Source of the DNA: Aquimarina latercula DSM 2041
GTDB lineage: Bacteria; Bacteroidota; Bacteroidia; Flavobacteriales; Flavobacteriaceae
DNA length: 64,000 nucleotides
Direction of reading: 5' to 3'
Assembly (NCBI RefSeq): GCF_000430645.1
Contig: NZ_KE387186.1
Span: forward strand, 127,583-191,582
Below are positions 28,785 to 36,561 of this stretch, piece after piece (position 1 is the stretch's first letter; every line of letters starts with the position of its first letter). Under the pieces are notes generated by a model. That model saw only the letters and a list, made by a program, of their open reading frames with translations. It was not told where the DNA came from and did no database searches. Position numbers and translations under genes: made by a program.

Positions 28785-30383
28785 ATGGTCGAAAAATCCT
28801 TTAAAAAATTTACTTCAGATATTAAATTTACCGATGATACTTATGTTATTATTGGTTCTGGAATTGGCGGCTTAACCACTGCGGTTTTTTTAGCTAAAGC
28901 TGGGAAAAAAGTAGTAATCTTAGAGCAACATTATACTCCAGGTGGATTTACACACACTTTTAAGAGACGAAAAGGATTGATTTGGGATGTAGGAGTTCAT
29001 TACGTGGGGAACATGGAAGAAGATTCGGGATTACGTAGGATTTTTAATTATCTATCTGATAATAAGTTGGAATGGGATTCGATGGGAGATCCATACGATG
29101 TAGCGTACATAGGTGATCGTAAGTTTGAATTTGTTAGCGGAAAGGAAAACTTTAGACAGAAGTTTAATGAATACTTTCCTAATGATACTATTGCAATAGA
29201 TAAATATTTAGAATTACTTCAGAAATCAATTAAGAAAAACCTTTTATATTTTGCTCAGAAAGCTTTTCCAACATTTCTAAGTGTAGTTTTAGGCCCTTTA
29301 TTTAGAGGGATACAAAGTTCTATTTCTAAAAAAACTACATATGAGGTATTAAGTAGTATTACAGATAATCAGGAGCTTATTGCAGCGTTATGCGCCCAAT
29401 GTGGAAATTATGGGCTATCACCTAAAGAAAGTAGTTTTGCTTCCCATTGTATAGTAATTAATCATTTTATGGAAGGAGGGTATTATCCTAGAGGAGGAGC
29501 TAATCGTATCCACGAGACCATAATTGATAATTTAGAATCTTTAGGGGTTCAGGTATATATCAAAGCAAAAGTTGAAAAAATTCTTACTAAAGGAAGAGCA
29601 GTGCGTGGAGTGATGATTAATGGACAAGAATATGTATGTAAGAAAGTAATAAGTAATGCAGGAGCTCGTAATACTTTTTTACGTTTATTAAACAATTCTT
29701 TGAACAATAAAAAATATTTGAATTTTGAAAAGATTAATCCATCTACCTCTCATTTGTGCTTGTATGTTGGTTTAAATAAAAGCGATAAGGATCTTAAACT
29801 ACCAAAATATAATATTTGGTGGTATGATGATAAGGATACAGATAGTATTTTAAATGATAGAAATAATCTAGAAAAAGATACTTTGTCTTTTGCCTATATA
29901 TCTTTTCCTTCTGCGAAAGATAGTTTATGGCCTTCTGAGCACCCTGATCAATCAACAATTCAATTAATAGGTAGGGCTTGGTATTCGGATTTCAGTAAAT
30001 ACGAAGATAAGCCTTGGCTCAATAGAGGCGAAGAATACGATAAAATTAAAGAGAAATTTAAGCTTAAAGGATTAGCATTGCTTAAAGAACTCTACCCACA
30101 ATTGGATGGGCAAATAATCCATGCAGAAGTTTCTACTCCTGTTTCTACGAGAAAATTTAGTAATTACAGTCAAGGAGAAATTTATGGGATCACTCATGGA
30201 CCGGAGCGATATCAAACTAGAGTCTTGAGACCTAGGACTCGTATTAAAGGTTTGTATTTAACTGGGCAAGATATTACATTAGTTGGAGTAGGTGGAGCTA
30301 TGGGGAGTGGTGTTTTGACTGCAGCTACAATTATAAAATGGAATATGAGTAAGCAGTTTAAAGAAATTGCTGCTAAATATTAA
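28785..30383 (+). CDS. FAD-dependent oxidoreductase, RetSat/phytoene desaturase (CrtI) type
   Basis: The 532-residue protein has an N-terminal dinucleotide-binding motif (YVIIGSGIGGLTTAVFLAKAG, then EQHYTPGGFTHTF). It also has the GGYYPRGGANRI segment and a C-terminal FAD-contact LYLTGQDITLVGVGGAMGSG, all typical of the retinol saturase/carotenoid isomerase and desaturase superfamily. It probably acts on an isoprenoid or other polyunsaturated lipid at the membrane. No carotenoid genes are adjacent, so the substrate is open. Confidence 0.85.
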   Translation: MVEKSFKKFTSDIKFTDDTYVIIGSGIGGLTTAVFLAKAGKKVVILEQHYTPGGFTHTFKRRKGLIWDVGVHYVGNMEEDSGLRRIFNYLSDNKLEWDSMGDPYDVAYIGDRKFEFVSGKENFRQKFNEYFPNDTIAIDKYLELLQKSIKKNLLYFAQKAFPTFLSVVLGPLFRGIQSSISKKTTYEVLSSITDNQELIAALCAQCGNYGLSPKESSFASHCIVINHFMEGGYYPRGGANRIHETIIDNLESLGVQVYIKAKVEKILTKGRAVRGVMINGQEYVCKKVISNAGARNTFLRLLNNSLNNKKYLNFEKINPSTSHLCLYVGLNKSDKDLKLPKYNIWWYDDKDTDSILNDRNNLEKDTLSFAYISFPSAKDSLWPSEHPDQSTIQLIGRAWYSDFSKYEDKPWLNRGEEYDKIKEKFKLKGLALLKELYPQLDGQIIHAEVSTPVSTRKFSNYSQGEIYGITHGPERYQTRVLRPRTRIKGLYLTGQDITLVGVGGAMGSGVLTAATIIKWNMSKQFKEIAAKY

Positions 30384-30386
30384 CCG

Positions 30387-30611
30387 CTATATTTTCTTCA
30401 TGATTCTCATAGAATTCATCACATTTACTGCATATGTGTTTCGTTGAGTAACTAATAAGTCAAGTACTGATTTTGGCAATAATTTAGTTTCTAAGAAATT
30501 GTCTATTTGATTGATTATATCTTTCGTACTATCAACATTATCCTTCATAAGATTGATAACATTTTTAAACTCTTTAGTATCTGTTTTAGTATTGTTAATT
30601 GGAGTAAGCAT
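30387..30611 (-). CDS. Small hypothetical protein
   Basis: The 74-residue soluble, helical-looking protein contains FKNVINLMKDNVDSTKDIINQI and a basic C-terminus (MNSMRIMKKI). It ends 3 nt from the stop of the convergent oxidoreductase gene. No family is recognised. It is supported mainly by an open frame filling the gap and plausible residue composition, so a chance frame is possible. Confidence 0.45.
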   Translation of the reverse strand: MLTPINNTKTDTKEFKNVINLMKDNVDSTKDIINQIDNFLETKLLPKSVLDLLVTQRNTYAVNVMNSMRIMKKI

Positions 30612-30699
30612 TTCTTTGATAATTTGTGATTAACAGAATTAGTGTATTTCAATAGTCTTATCTTTTATAAAAAGCTTACTTCGTTTCGTGATTTTTTTT

Positions 30700-30770
30700 A
30701 ACAAATTGATATTCAGTGTGTTTTGTTTTTTTGTTTTTTTTATCTTTAATTTTGCAACAAATTGATATTC
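30700..30770. repeat. 15-bp direct repeat around the ECF sigma operon promoter
   Basis: AACAAATTGATATTC occurs exactly at 30700-30714 and 30756-30770. The downstream copy lies between the -35-like and -10-like elements of the presumed ECF promoter; the upstream copy lacks a following CGTC. Confidence 0.7.
30723..30754 (+). promoter_or_regulatory. Housekeeping-type promoter of the ECF sigma operon
   Basis: TTG (30723-30725), 21 nt, TAATTTTG (30747-30754) fit the primary sigma consensus. The region is T-rich, so part of the fit may be chance. Confidence 0.45.
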
Positions 30771-30782
30771 CCTGTCGTCTTT
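30753..30782 (+). promoter_or_regulatory. ECF-type (autoregulated) promoter candidate
   Basis: TGCAACA (30753-30759), a 16-nt spacer and CGTCTTT (30776-30782) have the layout of ECF promoters (an AAC-containing -35, CGTC at -10). The other ECF operon in the window has the same layout (35466-35495), which supports both. Confidence 0.6.
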
Positions 30783-30844
30783 AGAAGAGAATAGTAATTA
30801 GAACAGTTTTAAGAAAGTAATCACTAACCAAAATTTAGAAAAGT

Positions 30845-31390
30845 TTGTTACAGAGCGAGCTAATAGAACAATGTAGGGCTAATGATCGTAAAGCACAGAT
30901 GAAGCTTTATAATAAATACTGTGATGGTATGTATTATGTAGCATTACGATTTCTAAAAGATCCTTTTGAGGCTGAAGAAGCCATGCAAGAATCTTTTATT
31001 AAAGCCTTTTTAAAACTTCATCAGTTTACCGGTGATGTGACTTTTGGTGCGTGGCTAAAACGTATAGTGATTAATAAGAGCATTGATATGCTCAAAGCGA
31101 AGAAGATGAATATGGTTGCTATTAATGAGCAGGTGATGTCTACCGTAGAAGAGCAGGATGATTGGTCTGTTGCTGATTCTACAACGGTTGACGAAGTAAA
31201 GGGAGCAATAGAAAGATTACCTGAGAAATATAAATATGCTGTAATGCTATTTTTAATAGAAGGATATGATCATAAGGAGATCAGTGAAATATTAGATATT
31301 ACTCCAGTTGCTTCAAGGACTTTAGTACATAGAGGAAAGAAACAACTTCAGGATCAATTAAAACATTTGAGAGATGGGACAGGATATTAG
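30845..31390 (+). CDS. ECF RNA polymerase sigma factor (TTG start)
   Basis: The 181-residue sigma-70 family protein has region 2 (AQMKLYNKYCDGMYYVALRFL, EEAMQESFIKAF, FGAWLKRIVINKSIDMLK) and region 4 (IERLPEKYKYAVMLFLIEGYDHKEISEIL). No in-frame ATG or GTG precedes the conserved N-terminus; TTG at 30845 is the only plausible initiator upstream of it, and the first ATG would remove about 19 conserved residues. It overlaps the anti-sigma-like gene by 17 nt. Operon: sigma, anti-sigma, DUF4097-like protein. Confidence 0.88.
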   Translation: MLQSELIEQCRANDRKAQMKLYNKYCDGMYYVALRFLKDPFEAEEAMQESFIKAFLKLHQFTGDVTFGAWLKRIVINKSIDMLKAKKMNMVAINEQVMSTVEEQDDWSVADSTTVDEVKGAIERLPEKYKYAVMLFLIEGYDHKEISEILDITPVASRTLVHRGKKQLQDQLKHLRDGTGY

Positions 31391-31985
31391 AGAGTTATTA
31401 AAACAAGACAACAGAATTCCTTCAGAACGTTTGTCAGAAGGACATCAGAATCGTTTTATGGCAAGATTAGAGGAGGAACTTCCTAAAAAAGCCAGGAAAT
31501 TTAACTATGGTTGGTTAAGAATTGCAGCCAGTGTTGTGGTAATCTTATCAATATCTATGTTCGCTTTTAATGAGTTTGGAAATAATAATGGTAGTAATAC
31601 TAAAATTGTTGATACCAATACTCCAGATGTGAAAAATGCTACAGTGGTTTTGAGTAAGCAGACATCTTCATTAGCCGAAATGTTTCCTGAATATGAAAAA
31701 ACGGAAAATTATTTGCTAACAGGAATAAAGTTTCAGTTATCTCAAATTAATGTGGATGATTCTAATAGGGAGCTAGTAGAAAGTTTTATGAAGAGGTTAG
31801 AGAATTTAAATAGAGAATATCAAGATCTTAATAAAGAATTAATAGAGATAGGACCTAATGAGCAAAGTGCGGAAGCAATGATAGAAAATCTAACACTTAG
31901 ACTATCGCTCTTAAAGAGACTAAAAGACAAACTAAAAGAATTAGAAAAAATTGAGAATGAAAATTACATTGATATACAAGCTTAA
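31374..31985 (+). CDS. Anti-sigma-factor-like single-pass membrane protein
   Basis: The 203-residue protein has an N-terminal cytosolic domain, one membrane segment (about 46-64, WLRIAASVVVILSISMFAF) and a long helical periplasmic part with heptad-like Leu/Glu spacing (ENLTLRLSLLKRLKDKLKELE). It overlaps the sigma gene by 17 nt, so translation is probably coupled. Position and topology are those of ECF anti-sigma factors; sequence alone gives no classic zinc-binding anti-sigma motif. Confidence 0.75.
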   Translation: MGQDIRELLKQDNRIPSERLSEGHQNRFMARLEEELPKKARKFNYGWLRIAASVVVILSISMFAFNEFGNNNGSNTKIVDTNTPDVKNATVVLSKQTSSLAEMFPEYEKTENYLLTGIKFQLSQINVDDSNRELVESFMKRLENLNREYQDLNKELIEIGPNEQSAEAMIENLTLRLSLLKRLKDKLKELEKIENENYIDIQA

Positions 31986-33336
31986 TCTTGTAACGCTTAG
32001 TCTAGTATGTTTCTCTGGAGTATTTGCTCAGAATAGACAAGACAAGTTAAGTGAAAAGTTTGTAGTAAATAAAGATGTTGCAATTCATCTAAATACTAGC
32101 CATACCGAAGTTGTGTTCGAAACTTGGAATAAAAATTCCGTTGAGATAGAAGCGTACATAGAGGGGGATAATATTACAGAAGAAAATAAAGAGCGGCTAT
32201 TACAAAATTGGAAAATAGAAGCTTTAGGCAATAGTAAAGAGATTACTATAAATTCTATTACGGGTAATTTTTGGTCAGGAAAAGCAGCTGTTTCCAATAC
32301 ACAAAATATCAACTCACCAGAACTTAGACGATTGGAGCCAGTTATTTCTAATATGCTAAAGCCTATTTTAAAGAACATAGAGAATAATCCGATGCCAAGT
32401 GCTCTTTCCGAAAACCTGGCTAGTATGAATTTTGATACGAATAAGTTTAAAGAAAATGAAGAAAAATATATTCAACAATGGGGAGACCAGATAAAAGAAA
32501 AGTTTGGTGATAATTATGAGAATGTTGTAAAGAGTTGGACAAAAGAACTAAGTAAGAATGTAAAACAAATCCAACCAAATTCTGAATTGAGTTCTCAGAA
32601 TTGGGCAGGAGAAGAGTTTGCTCGAAGAATGCAAGCTTGGGCATCACAATTCTCTGGTGATCTAGAAATTACTCAAACAAATGGTTCTAACGTTACCGTA
32701 TATAGATATAGTTCTAGAATGAATAACTCAGGAACTATTCATAGAATTGTAAAAGTAAAAATGCCGAAAGCAGCATTACTTAAATTAAATATTAGACATG
32801 GAGATGTACAATTAGCAGAAAAAACTACGAATATAATTGCTTCTTTATCCCATACAAGCCTACAAGCTAATGTTATCGATGGAGATCGGACATTTATTAG
32901 AACATCGTATTCTCCGGTAAATATTAAACAATGGAATAATGGCAGATTAGCAGTTAATTACGTGAAGAATTGCAGGATTCAAAACGCTAAAAACCTTAGG
33001 GTAAATGCAGATTCTAGCAATATTTTTATTCAAGAACTAGAAGATAATGCTGCTATATCCGGAAGTTTTGGAGCAATTACTGTAGCAAATCTTTTAGAGT
33101 CATTCTCGACATTAGATTTAGCGGTTGAGAATAGTGATTTTAAATTGAAATTACCAGAAGTAGCATTTAATATAGCCTATAGTGGAATGCAAAGTAGAAT
33201 CTCATTGCCGAAAACCATGGAGGTAAATGCAAGAAGAAATTTTGGAAATGTATTCGTCAATGGATTCAATCAAACCAGAAATACTGATAGGGTTATAACT
33301 ATAAACGCCAAGTATAGCGATATCATACTACAATAA
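31951..33336 (+). CDS. Exported DUF4097-like beta-strand repeat protein
   Basis: The 461-residue product has a signal peptide (ending GVFAQ). The N-terminal beta part is HLNTSHTEVVFETWNKNSVEIEAYIEG, the middle is charged, and the C-terminal region is an array of short beta rungs (LKLNIRHGDVQLAEK, VNADSSNIFIQELED, SGSFGAITVANL, VFVNGFNQT). This is the pattern of DUF4097/DUF2807 putative adhesins. The start at 31951 overlaps the previous gene by 35 nt; ATG at 31957 is equally possible. It is the third gene of the ECF operon and probably one output of its stress response. Confidence 0.78.
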   Translation: MRMKITLIYKLNLVTLSLVCFSGVFAQNRQDKLSEKFVVNKDVAIHLNTSHTEVVFETWNKNSVEIEAYIEGDNITEENKERLLQNWKIEALGNSKEITINSITGNFWSGKAAVSNTQNINSPELRRLEPVISNMLKPILKNIENNPMPSALSENLASMNFDTNKFKENEEKYIQQWGDQIKEKFGDNYENVVKSWTKELSKNVKQIQPNSELSSQNWAGEEFARRMQAWASQFSGDLEITQTNGSNVTVYRYSSRMNNSGTIHRIVKVKMPKAALLKLNIRHGDVQLAEKTTNIIASLSHTSLQANVIDGDRTFIRTSYSPVNIKQWNNGRLAVNYVKNCRIQNAKNLRVNADSSNIFIQELEDNAAISGSFGAITVANLLESFSTLDLAVENSDFKLKLPEVAFNIAYSGMQSRISLPKTMEVNARRNFGNVFVNGFNQTRNTDRVITINAKYSDIILQ

Positions 33337-33362
33337 TTTTATAATAATGTGTTAATTGTTTA

Positions 33363-33397
33363 AAAGCTCTGCTAATCAGTTTAGTAGAGCTTTTTTT
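33363..33397 (+). terminator. Rho-independent terminator of the ECF operon
   Basis: A 13-bp stem (33363-33375 with 33381-33393, one G-T pair) with a short loop is followed by a T tract. Confidence 0.85.
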
Positions 33398-33599
33398 GTT
33401 GTTGTGTTTTACTTGTAAAAGGATTTCTTCTTGTAAACGGAGTACTACATTTTTGTTTCTAAAATCGTTTAATTATGTATTTAGTCGACCATATTGAAAT
33501 TTAAACTAAAAAGTTTTAAGGTTCTTTTGTCTATTCTGATTTTATAGTAAATTTAAAGTGGGAAAATACAGATCATAATTAATTTAATTTCAGTGGCTT

Positions 33600-33899
33600 A
33601 TGAAAAAATTATTACTAATTTTTTCTTTAATATCTGCTACAGTTTTGTTTGGAAATAATGGGAATGACGAAAGCCTCATTGTCAAACGTAATGGCAACAT
33701 CATCACTGTAGTCAATTTTAAAGATGGGGACAAAGTAAAATTGTTTGAGTTAAGAACAGGTAGGATTATTACCTATAAAACAAAAAGAGGAATCTTCGAC
33801 CTTACTCAGCTTCCTGCAGGTAAATACCTTCTAGTAGATAAAGATGGACGAAAAGTTATTGTCGAGAAGTTATCAAATCCAGAGTTTTATGTTAAGTGA
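33600..33899 (+). CDS. Small secreted protein made of one T9SS-CTD-like module
   Basis: The 99-residue product has a signal peptide (about 1-19). A single ~65-residue beta module follows: NGNIITVVNFKDGDKVKLFE, then a turn, FDLTQLPAGKYLLVD, then KVIVEKL. Module order and spacing mirror T9SS sorting domains (an IxIYDxxGK strand, IDxSxLxxGxYxL, terminal VxK), but no cargo domain is present. Two further proteins at 34264 and 38904 carry two such modules each. The function is unknown. Confidence 0.75.
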   Translation: MKKLLLIFSLISATVLFGNNGNDESLIVKRNGNIITVVNFKDGDKVKLFELRTGRIITYKTKRGIFDLTQLPAGKYLLVDKDGRKVIVEKLSNPEFYVK

Positions 33900-33969
33900 T
33901 TGTAAATCAAAAATCAAGCTAATTTTGACATGAAAATTGTTTGAATAAATGTTAATTTATTCACATTTA

Positions 33970-34263
33970 AAGCTAATTGTTAATATTTTTTTAAGAGAAT
34001 TATAATAGTACGAATATTAAAATCTGGTTTTTTCGTCTAAATAATGTGCTTTTTGTCGTTTTTTTCGAAACCTTACAAAAAATAAATACCTGATAATCAA
34101 TTATTTGTAATTTTAAAATTAAATAAACGCACCTTTTTGTGTCATTTGTCGAAAATCAAAAACGTTTGATCTAAAAGTTGGTGTTTTTTTTCGGGAAACG
34201 ATAATTTAACAATATTATTGTGTGGTAATCACGTAATAACATTACAATAAACATATCCAGACA
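33970..34263 (+). promoter_or_regulatory. Long leader shared with the paralogous gene at 38904
   Basis: This AT-rich 294-bp region has no open frame. It shares ordered words with 38578-38903: AAGCTAATTGTT (33970), TGATAATCA (34091), ATCTAAAAGT (34169) and CGTAATAAC (34232). From ATCTAAAAGT onward the spacing to the start codon is identical in both copies (62 nt, then 33 nt to ATG). The TTGTGTGGTAA before CGTAATAAC probably contains the promoter. The rest of 33900-33969 holds nothing recognisable. Confidence 0.6.
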
Positions 34264-34902
34264 ATGAGGGCTTTAATTTTTATTTTCAGTTTATTCTTCC
34301 TAACAAATCTAAATGCTAGATTTGAGGATGATGATCTGCAAATAGCAAGAGAAGGATTTGTTATAGTAGTTGTCGATTTTAAAGAAGGAGATAAGATAAA
34401 AATGTTTGAAGTTGAAACCGGAGATCATATTTTATCTAAAACAAGAGGACAGATTGATCTTAGTCAAATACCATCAGGTAAATATTTATTGGAAAATAGT
34501 GAAGGTAAGTCTGTTGTAATCGAAAAAAGTGAAAATGATATAGTAATCGAGAAAGAACTTGGTACTGAATATATCGTGGAGTATGATAGCGAGTCAATGT
34601 CTTCAAATGATGTAACTGTAGAGGAAGAGTTAGAAGAATACTATTTAAAGTCAGAATTAAATCCTTTAGGAATAACAAGGAATGGAGATGTTATTACAGT
34701 GGTAGACTTCTTAGAAGGAGATAAGATTAAATTGTTCGAGATGATTGGTAAAATTCACGTTTTATCAAAAACAACAGAAGTTGTAGATCTTACGCAGTTG
34801 GCTATCGGTAAATATATTTTAGAAAATGATAGAGGGCAATCAGTAGTTGTAGAGAAGTTTGATGTTGATCTAGAATTTACTGAGACTGTGGCATTCAACT
34901 AG
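34264..34902 (+). CDS. Small secreted protein with two T9SS-CTD-like modules
   Basis: The 212-residue product has a signal peptide (about 1-18, ending LNA) and two modules of ~62 residues (about 28-90 and 137-202), each with VVVDFKEGDKIKMFE or VVDFLEGDKIKLFE, then HILSK/HVLSK, IDLSQIPSGKYLLEN and VV(I/V)EK. An acidic linker (SMSSNDVTVEEELEEYY) joins them. It is a paralogue of 38904 over its whole length and of 33600 over one module. It may be a surface or periplasmic protein; the function is unknown. Confidence 0.75.
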   Translation: MRALIFIFSLFFLTNLNARFEDDDLQIAREGFVIVVVDFKEGDKIKMFEVETGDHILSKTRGQIDLSQIPSGKYLLENSEGKSVVIEKSENDIVIEKELGTEYIVEYDSESMSSNDVTVEEELEEYYLKSELNPLGITRNGDVITVVDFLEGDKIKLFEMIGKIHVLSKTTEVVDLTQLAIGKYILENDRGQSVVVEKFDVDLEFTETVAFN

Positions 34903-34951
34903 AAAATTAAAATTAATTATTTATTTTTATAGAATAAGTAGAATTTGGGGG

Positions 34952-34987
34952 AAAGACCTATCAGAAATGATAGGTCTTTATATTTTA
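34952..34987. terminator. Bidirectional terminator between convergent genes
   Basis: AAAGACCTATCA (34952-34963) pairs perfectly with TGATAGGTCTTT (34968-34979) around a GAAA tetraloop, with AT-rich flanks on both sides. It serves the gene ending at 34902 and possibly the - strand gene ending at 35004. Confidence 0.85.
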
Positions 34988-35003
34988 TAAACTATTTAAA
35001 AGT

Positions 35004-35354
35004 TTATTTGTCTAAATTGCTAGTCATTTTAAAACCAGTAAATAATCCTGCCCCAGCCATTAAAAAGATAGTTCCTGGGTATGCTACTTCTCCATCTACA
35101 CCTAAGCTATAGTGCAGTATTCCTGCTATAAAAATACCTAAACCAATCCCCATTAATAATAATGAAAAATTAAGAATGAAAACTTTCCAAATGGGAGTTA
35201 CTCTTTTAGTTTTACTGCTGTAAAAAATAGAAGCATCGGCTCCTTTATCAATAAGAGACATACGCTCTTTATTGCGGGCGGTAATAAATAAATAAAAAAT
35301 ACCAAAAATACATCCGAATATAGATAATGGTATTAGTACTTCGATAAAACTCAT
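35004..35354 (-). CDS. DUF6249-like small membrane protein
   Basis: The 116-residue protein has three predicted membrane segments (about 5-24, 56-80, 91-108) and the ITARNKERMSLIDKGAD connector characteristic of this family beside ECF sigma genes in Bacteroidota. It is divergent from the sigma gene at 35503 and could be part of the same signalling unit. Biochemical function unknown. Confidence 0.78.
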   Translation of the reverse strand: MSFIEVLIPLSIFGCIFGIFYLFITARNKERMSLIDKGADASIFYSSKTKRVTPIWKVFILNFSLLLMGIGLGIFIAGILHYSLGVDGEVAYPGTIFLMAGAGLFTGFKMTSNLDK

Positions 35355-35465
35355 AATTTTTAGATTTAAAAAATTTAACTGTTCGTTTTTTATCTATGAC
35401 GTTGATATGTAAAGTTCGGTTACAGAAAAGATGAAAAATTATTTTGTATCTTTTTACGTAAGGAG

Positions 35466-35495
35466 TGTAACCAGTTATAAAAAGGTATCGTCTAA
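35466..35495 (+). promoter_or_regulatory. ECF-type promoter of the sigma gene at 35503
   Basis: TGTAACC (35466-35472), a 16-nt spacer and CGTCTAA (35489-35495) fit ECF promoter layout, which indicates autoregulation. The start codon is only 8 nt downstream of the -10, so the leader is almost absent. Confidence 0.7.
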
Positions 35496-35502
35496 TGTAT
35501 AA

Positions 35503-36090
35503 ATGAACCATCAATCAGATCAATATTATATTAAACAAGTGTTAGAAGGAGATGTAAACGCTTTTTCGACATTAGTAGAGCGTTATCAAAATTTGGTGTA
35601 TACTGTAATATATCGAATGGTTAGAAATAAAGAAGAAGCAGAAGAGATTGCACAGGATACTTTTATTAAAGCGTATAAATCCTTATCTAATTATAGAGGA
35701 GAAGCTAAGTTTTCTACTTGGTTGTATACTATTGCATATAGAAAAGGCTTAGACGCTATCAAGACTAAAAAACGATTCGTTGCTACAGAATTAATAGAGG
35801 AGATAAGTGAAGGAGAAGTGACCAATGTAAATAACGCATTAAGTTATTTACAGGATAAAGAACGGAAACAGATTATTTCCGATAGTATTCTTAAGCTTCC
35901 TGAAGAAGAAGCTGTTATTGTAACCTTATATTATTTTGAAGAGAAGAGTGTAAAAGAAATTAAAGCTATTGTAGGAATTACAGAAAATAATATAAAAATA
36001 AAATTATACAGAAGTAGAAAAAAACTATATTCGATACTTAAGTATCACATTTCACCAGAAATTAATACTAGCAATGGAAGAGCAATTTAA
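35503..36090 (+). CDS. ECF RNA polymerase sigma factor
   Basis: The 195-residue protein has sigma region 2 (RYQNLVYTVIYRMV, EEAEEIAQDTFIKAYKSL, FSTWLYTIAYRKGLDAIK) and region 4 (LPEEEAVIVTLYYFEEKSVKEIKAIVG with helix-turn-helix). It is preceded by its own ECF-type promoter and overlaps the downstream membrane gene by 17 nt, the same overlap as in the 30845 operon. The stimulus is unknown. Confidence 0.92.
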   Translation: MNHQSDQYYIKQVLEGDVNAFSTLVERYQNLVYTVIYRMVRNKEEAEEIAQDTFIKAYKSLSNYRGEAKFSTWLYTIAYRKGLDAIKTKKRFVATELIEEISEGEVTNVNNALSYLQDKERKQIISDSILKLPEEEAVIVTLYYFEEKSVKEIKAIVGITENNIKIKLYRSRKKLYSILKYHISPEINTSNGRAI

Positions 36091-36466
36091 TGACATAAAG
36101 AAATTAGTAAAAGAAGTAGGTTTAGAAAATCCTTCAGTAGATTTTTTACAAAATGTGATGCGTAGTGTAGAAAATACTTCGGCAGATCAACCGCTAGCTT
36201 ATCAACCTTTGATTTCAAGAAAAGCATGGGTTGTTATTGGTTTAATAGTAATTGGAATTTTAATTTCTTTACCCTTTTTATCTGAAGGTACTTGGGCTTT
36301 GCGTAAATTTGATCTTTCATTATTTAGTCTATTTGATTTTAAAAATCCTTTTTCTGATTTTAGGCTTCATACTACTACAGCATATGGAATTATATTTCTT
36401 GCCATATTATTTATAGTACAGATTACAATAATTAAAAGAAGAATAGATAAGATATATTCTGTTTAA
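36074..36466 (+). CDS. Anti-sigma-like membrane protein
   Basis: The 130-residue protein has a cytosolic N-terminus (about 1-45) and two membrane segments (about 50-68 and 101-121). It is encoded in the sigma operon with a 17-nt overlap. It has no zinc-binding anti-sigma motif. The role as anti-sigma factor is inferred from position and topology. Confidence 0.72.
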   Translation: MEEQFNDIKKLVKEVGLENPSVDFLQNVMRSVENTSADQPLAYQPLISRKAWVVIGLIVIGILISLPFLSEGTWALRKFDLSLFSLFDFKNPFSDFRLHTTTAYGIIFLAILFIVQITIIKRRIDKIYSV

Positions 36467-36561
36467 ATTGCTTCCGCTGTTAATCTAAATCATAAATTAC
36501 TTTTTAAACTTATATACATTCTTTATTTTACAAGCTGCTTTGGATAACAGAGTTATAGTTT

